From: Desulfobacterales bacterium | GTDB taxonomy: Bacteria; Desulfobacterota; Desulfobacteria; Desulfobacterales; JAFDCJ01 | DNA length: 14,743 nt | Assembly: GCA_020345785.1 (NCBI GenBank) | Contig: CP070771.1 | Coordinates: 5,366,631-5,381,373 of the forward strand | Direction: 5' to 3' | Shown: in pieces, positions 14,443 to 14,743 of the stretch | Layout of the letters: each line of letters opens with the position of its first letter | Numbering within the stretch: the stretch's first letter is position 1 | Made by a program: the position numbers and the translations under genes | The notes under the pieces: model-generated | Databases searched by the model: none | What the model was told of the DNA's origin: nothing | What the model saw: the letters and a program-made list of their open reading frames with translations, nothing else

Positions 14443-14469
14443 CTGGGAATAAGGAAAGCGAATAGATAA
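14443..14469 (+). pseudogene. Remnant of a second acyl-CoA dehydrogenase gene: last eight codons and stop
   Basis: The 27 bases encode LGIRKANR followed by TAA, the same eight residues and stop codon that end acd at 14279-14305. The two stretches differ at six bases, and every difference is synonymous (for example CGC/AGG for arginine, AAC/AAT for asparagine). Chance agreement of eight residues and a stop is very unlikely. It has no start or body of its own: it is joined on its left to repeat copy 2, and the open frame through it simply runs out of the acd gene in another register. It is best read as the tail of an older acd copy whose body was deleted. Confidence 0.75.
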
Positions 14470-14526
14470 AATTTACATTTAGCATAGGCATCAAGAATTT
14501 TGGAATTATTAGAATCCTAATGTATT

Positions 14527-14740
14527 AAAAATTCCAATAAACAAGCACCAAAATACAAATAAAACTCAAATCCCAATTTTCAATGACCCAAACTTAAGTT
14601 ATGTCCAATCGCTTCGCAAATCCAGATCTGCTGGTGATGATGTCATTGGATTTAAAGGCAAGCCGATCATATGTTTGGAATTTTGAATTTGAATCCTTGA
14701 AATTTGTTTGAGATTTGGTTTTTGGTGCTTGGAATTTTCA
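14527..14740. repeat. AT-rich imperfect inverted repeat at the window's right end
   Basis: The left arm (about 14527-14596) uses words such as AATTCCAA, CAAGCACCAAAA and ACTCAAATCCC. The right arm (about 14670-14740) carries their complements, with TTTTGGTGCTTG at 14720-14731 perfectly matching 14542-14553. The core between the arms (about 14597-14669) shows no coding potential. No transposase is present. It is probably a non-coding repeat of the same mirrored-word class as the other spacers. Nothing is recognisable at 14470-14526 beyond AT-rich sequence. Confidence 0.6.
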
Positions 14741-14743
14741 TGA

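Noticed and set aside
14134..14469. A plus-strand open frame of 111 codons overlapping the end of acd
   Set aside because: Its first half is acd read out of frame and its middle is repeat copy 2; only the last nine codons are meaningful, as a gene remnant.

Overview
The window looks like a chromosomal segment of a sulfate-reducing or related anaerobe of the Desulfobacterota, probably Desulfobacterales. This is inferred from three things. The terminal acyl-CoA dehydrogenase resembles the non-decarboxylating glutaryl-CoA dehydrogenase of Desulfococcus multivorans. A GctAB-type CoA-transferase lies beside a Liv-type ABC transporter. Low-complexity intergenic 'word' repeats, which I associate with that group, are abundant. 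No database search was possible.

Layout. (1) 212-3996, + strand: the end of the spc/alpha ribosomal operon, rpmJ-rpsM-rpsK-rpsD-rpoA-rplQ, closed by a strong bidirectional terminator at 4036-4073. Several gaps in the operon are unusually wide (131-199 bp) and hold degenerate or inverted repeats. L17 carries a lysine/alanine-rich tail of about 134 residues. (2) 4180-5163, - strand: a double-thioredoxin-fold protein with a CTFC site fused to HEAT-like repeats. (3) 5301-5804, + strand: a stand-alone receiver-domain response regulator. (4) 5921-7911: both subunits of a family I CoA-transferase of the glutaconate CoA-transferase type, separated by 266 bp of repeats. (5) 8116-12720: a complete branched-chain-amino-acid-type ABC transporter, livKHMGF, with an attenuator-like hairpin after livK. 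(6) 13142-14305: a glutaryl-CoA-dehydrogenase-like acyl-CoA dehydrogenase. The best sigma70-like promoter of the window and a palindrome lie upstream of it.

How the genes may work together (inference): the Liv-type transporter would import a carboxylic acid (glutarate, another dicarboxylate or an aromatic acid), the CoA-transferase would activate it, and the dehydrogenase would oxidise the CoA ester, for example glutaryl-CoA to glutaconyl-CoA. The response regulator next door could control the set, but nothing in the sequence proves it.

The most striking hidden signal is at the right end. The acd gene lies between two direct copies of a repeat of about 100 bp. Copy 2 runs directly into a 27-nt scrap encoding LGIRKANR-stop, identical in protein to the acd C-terminus but different at six synonymous positions. 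This looks like the last nine codons of an otherwise deleted, older acd copy. The window ends in an AT-rich inverted-repeat spacer with no gene. I saw no tRNA, rRNA, CRISPR array or transposase.
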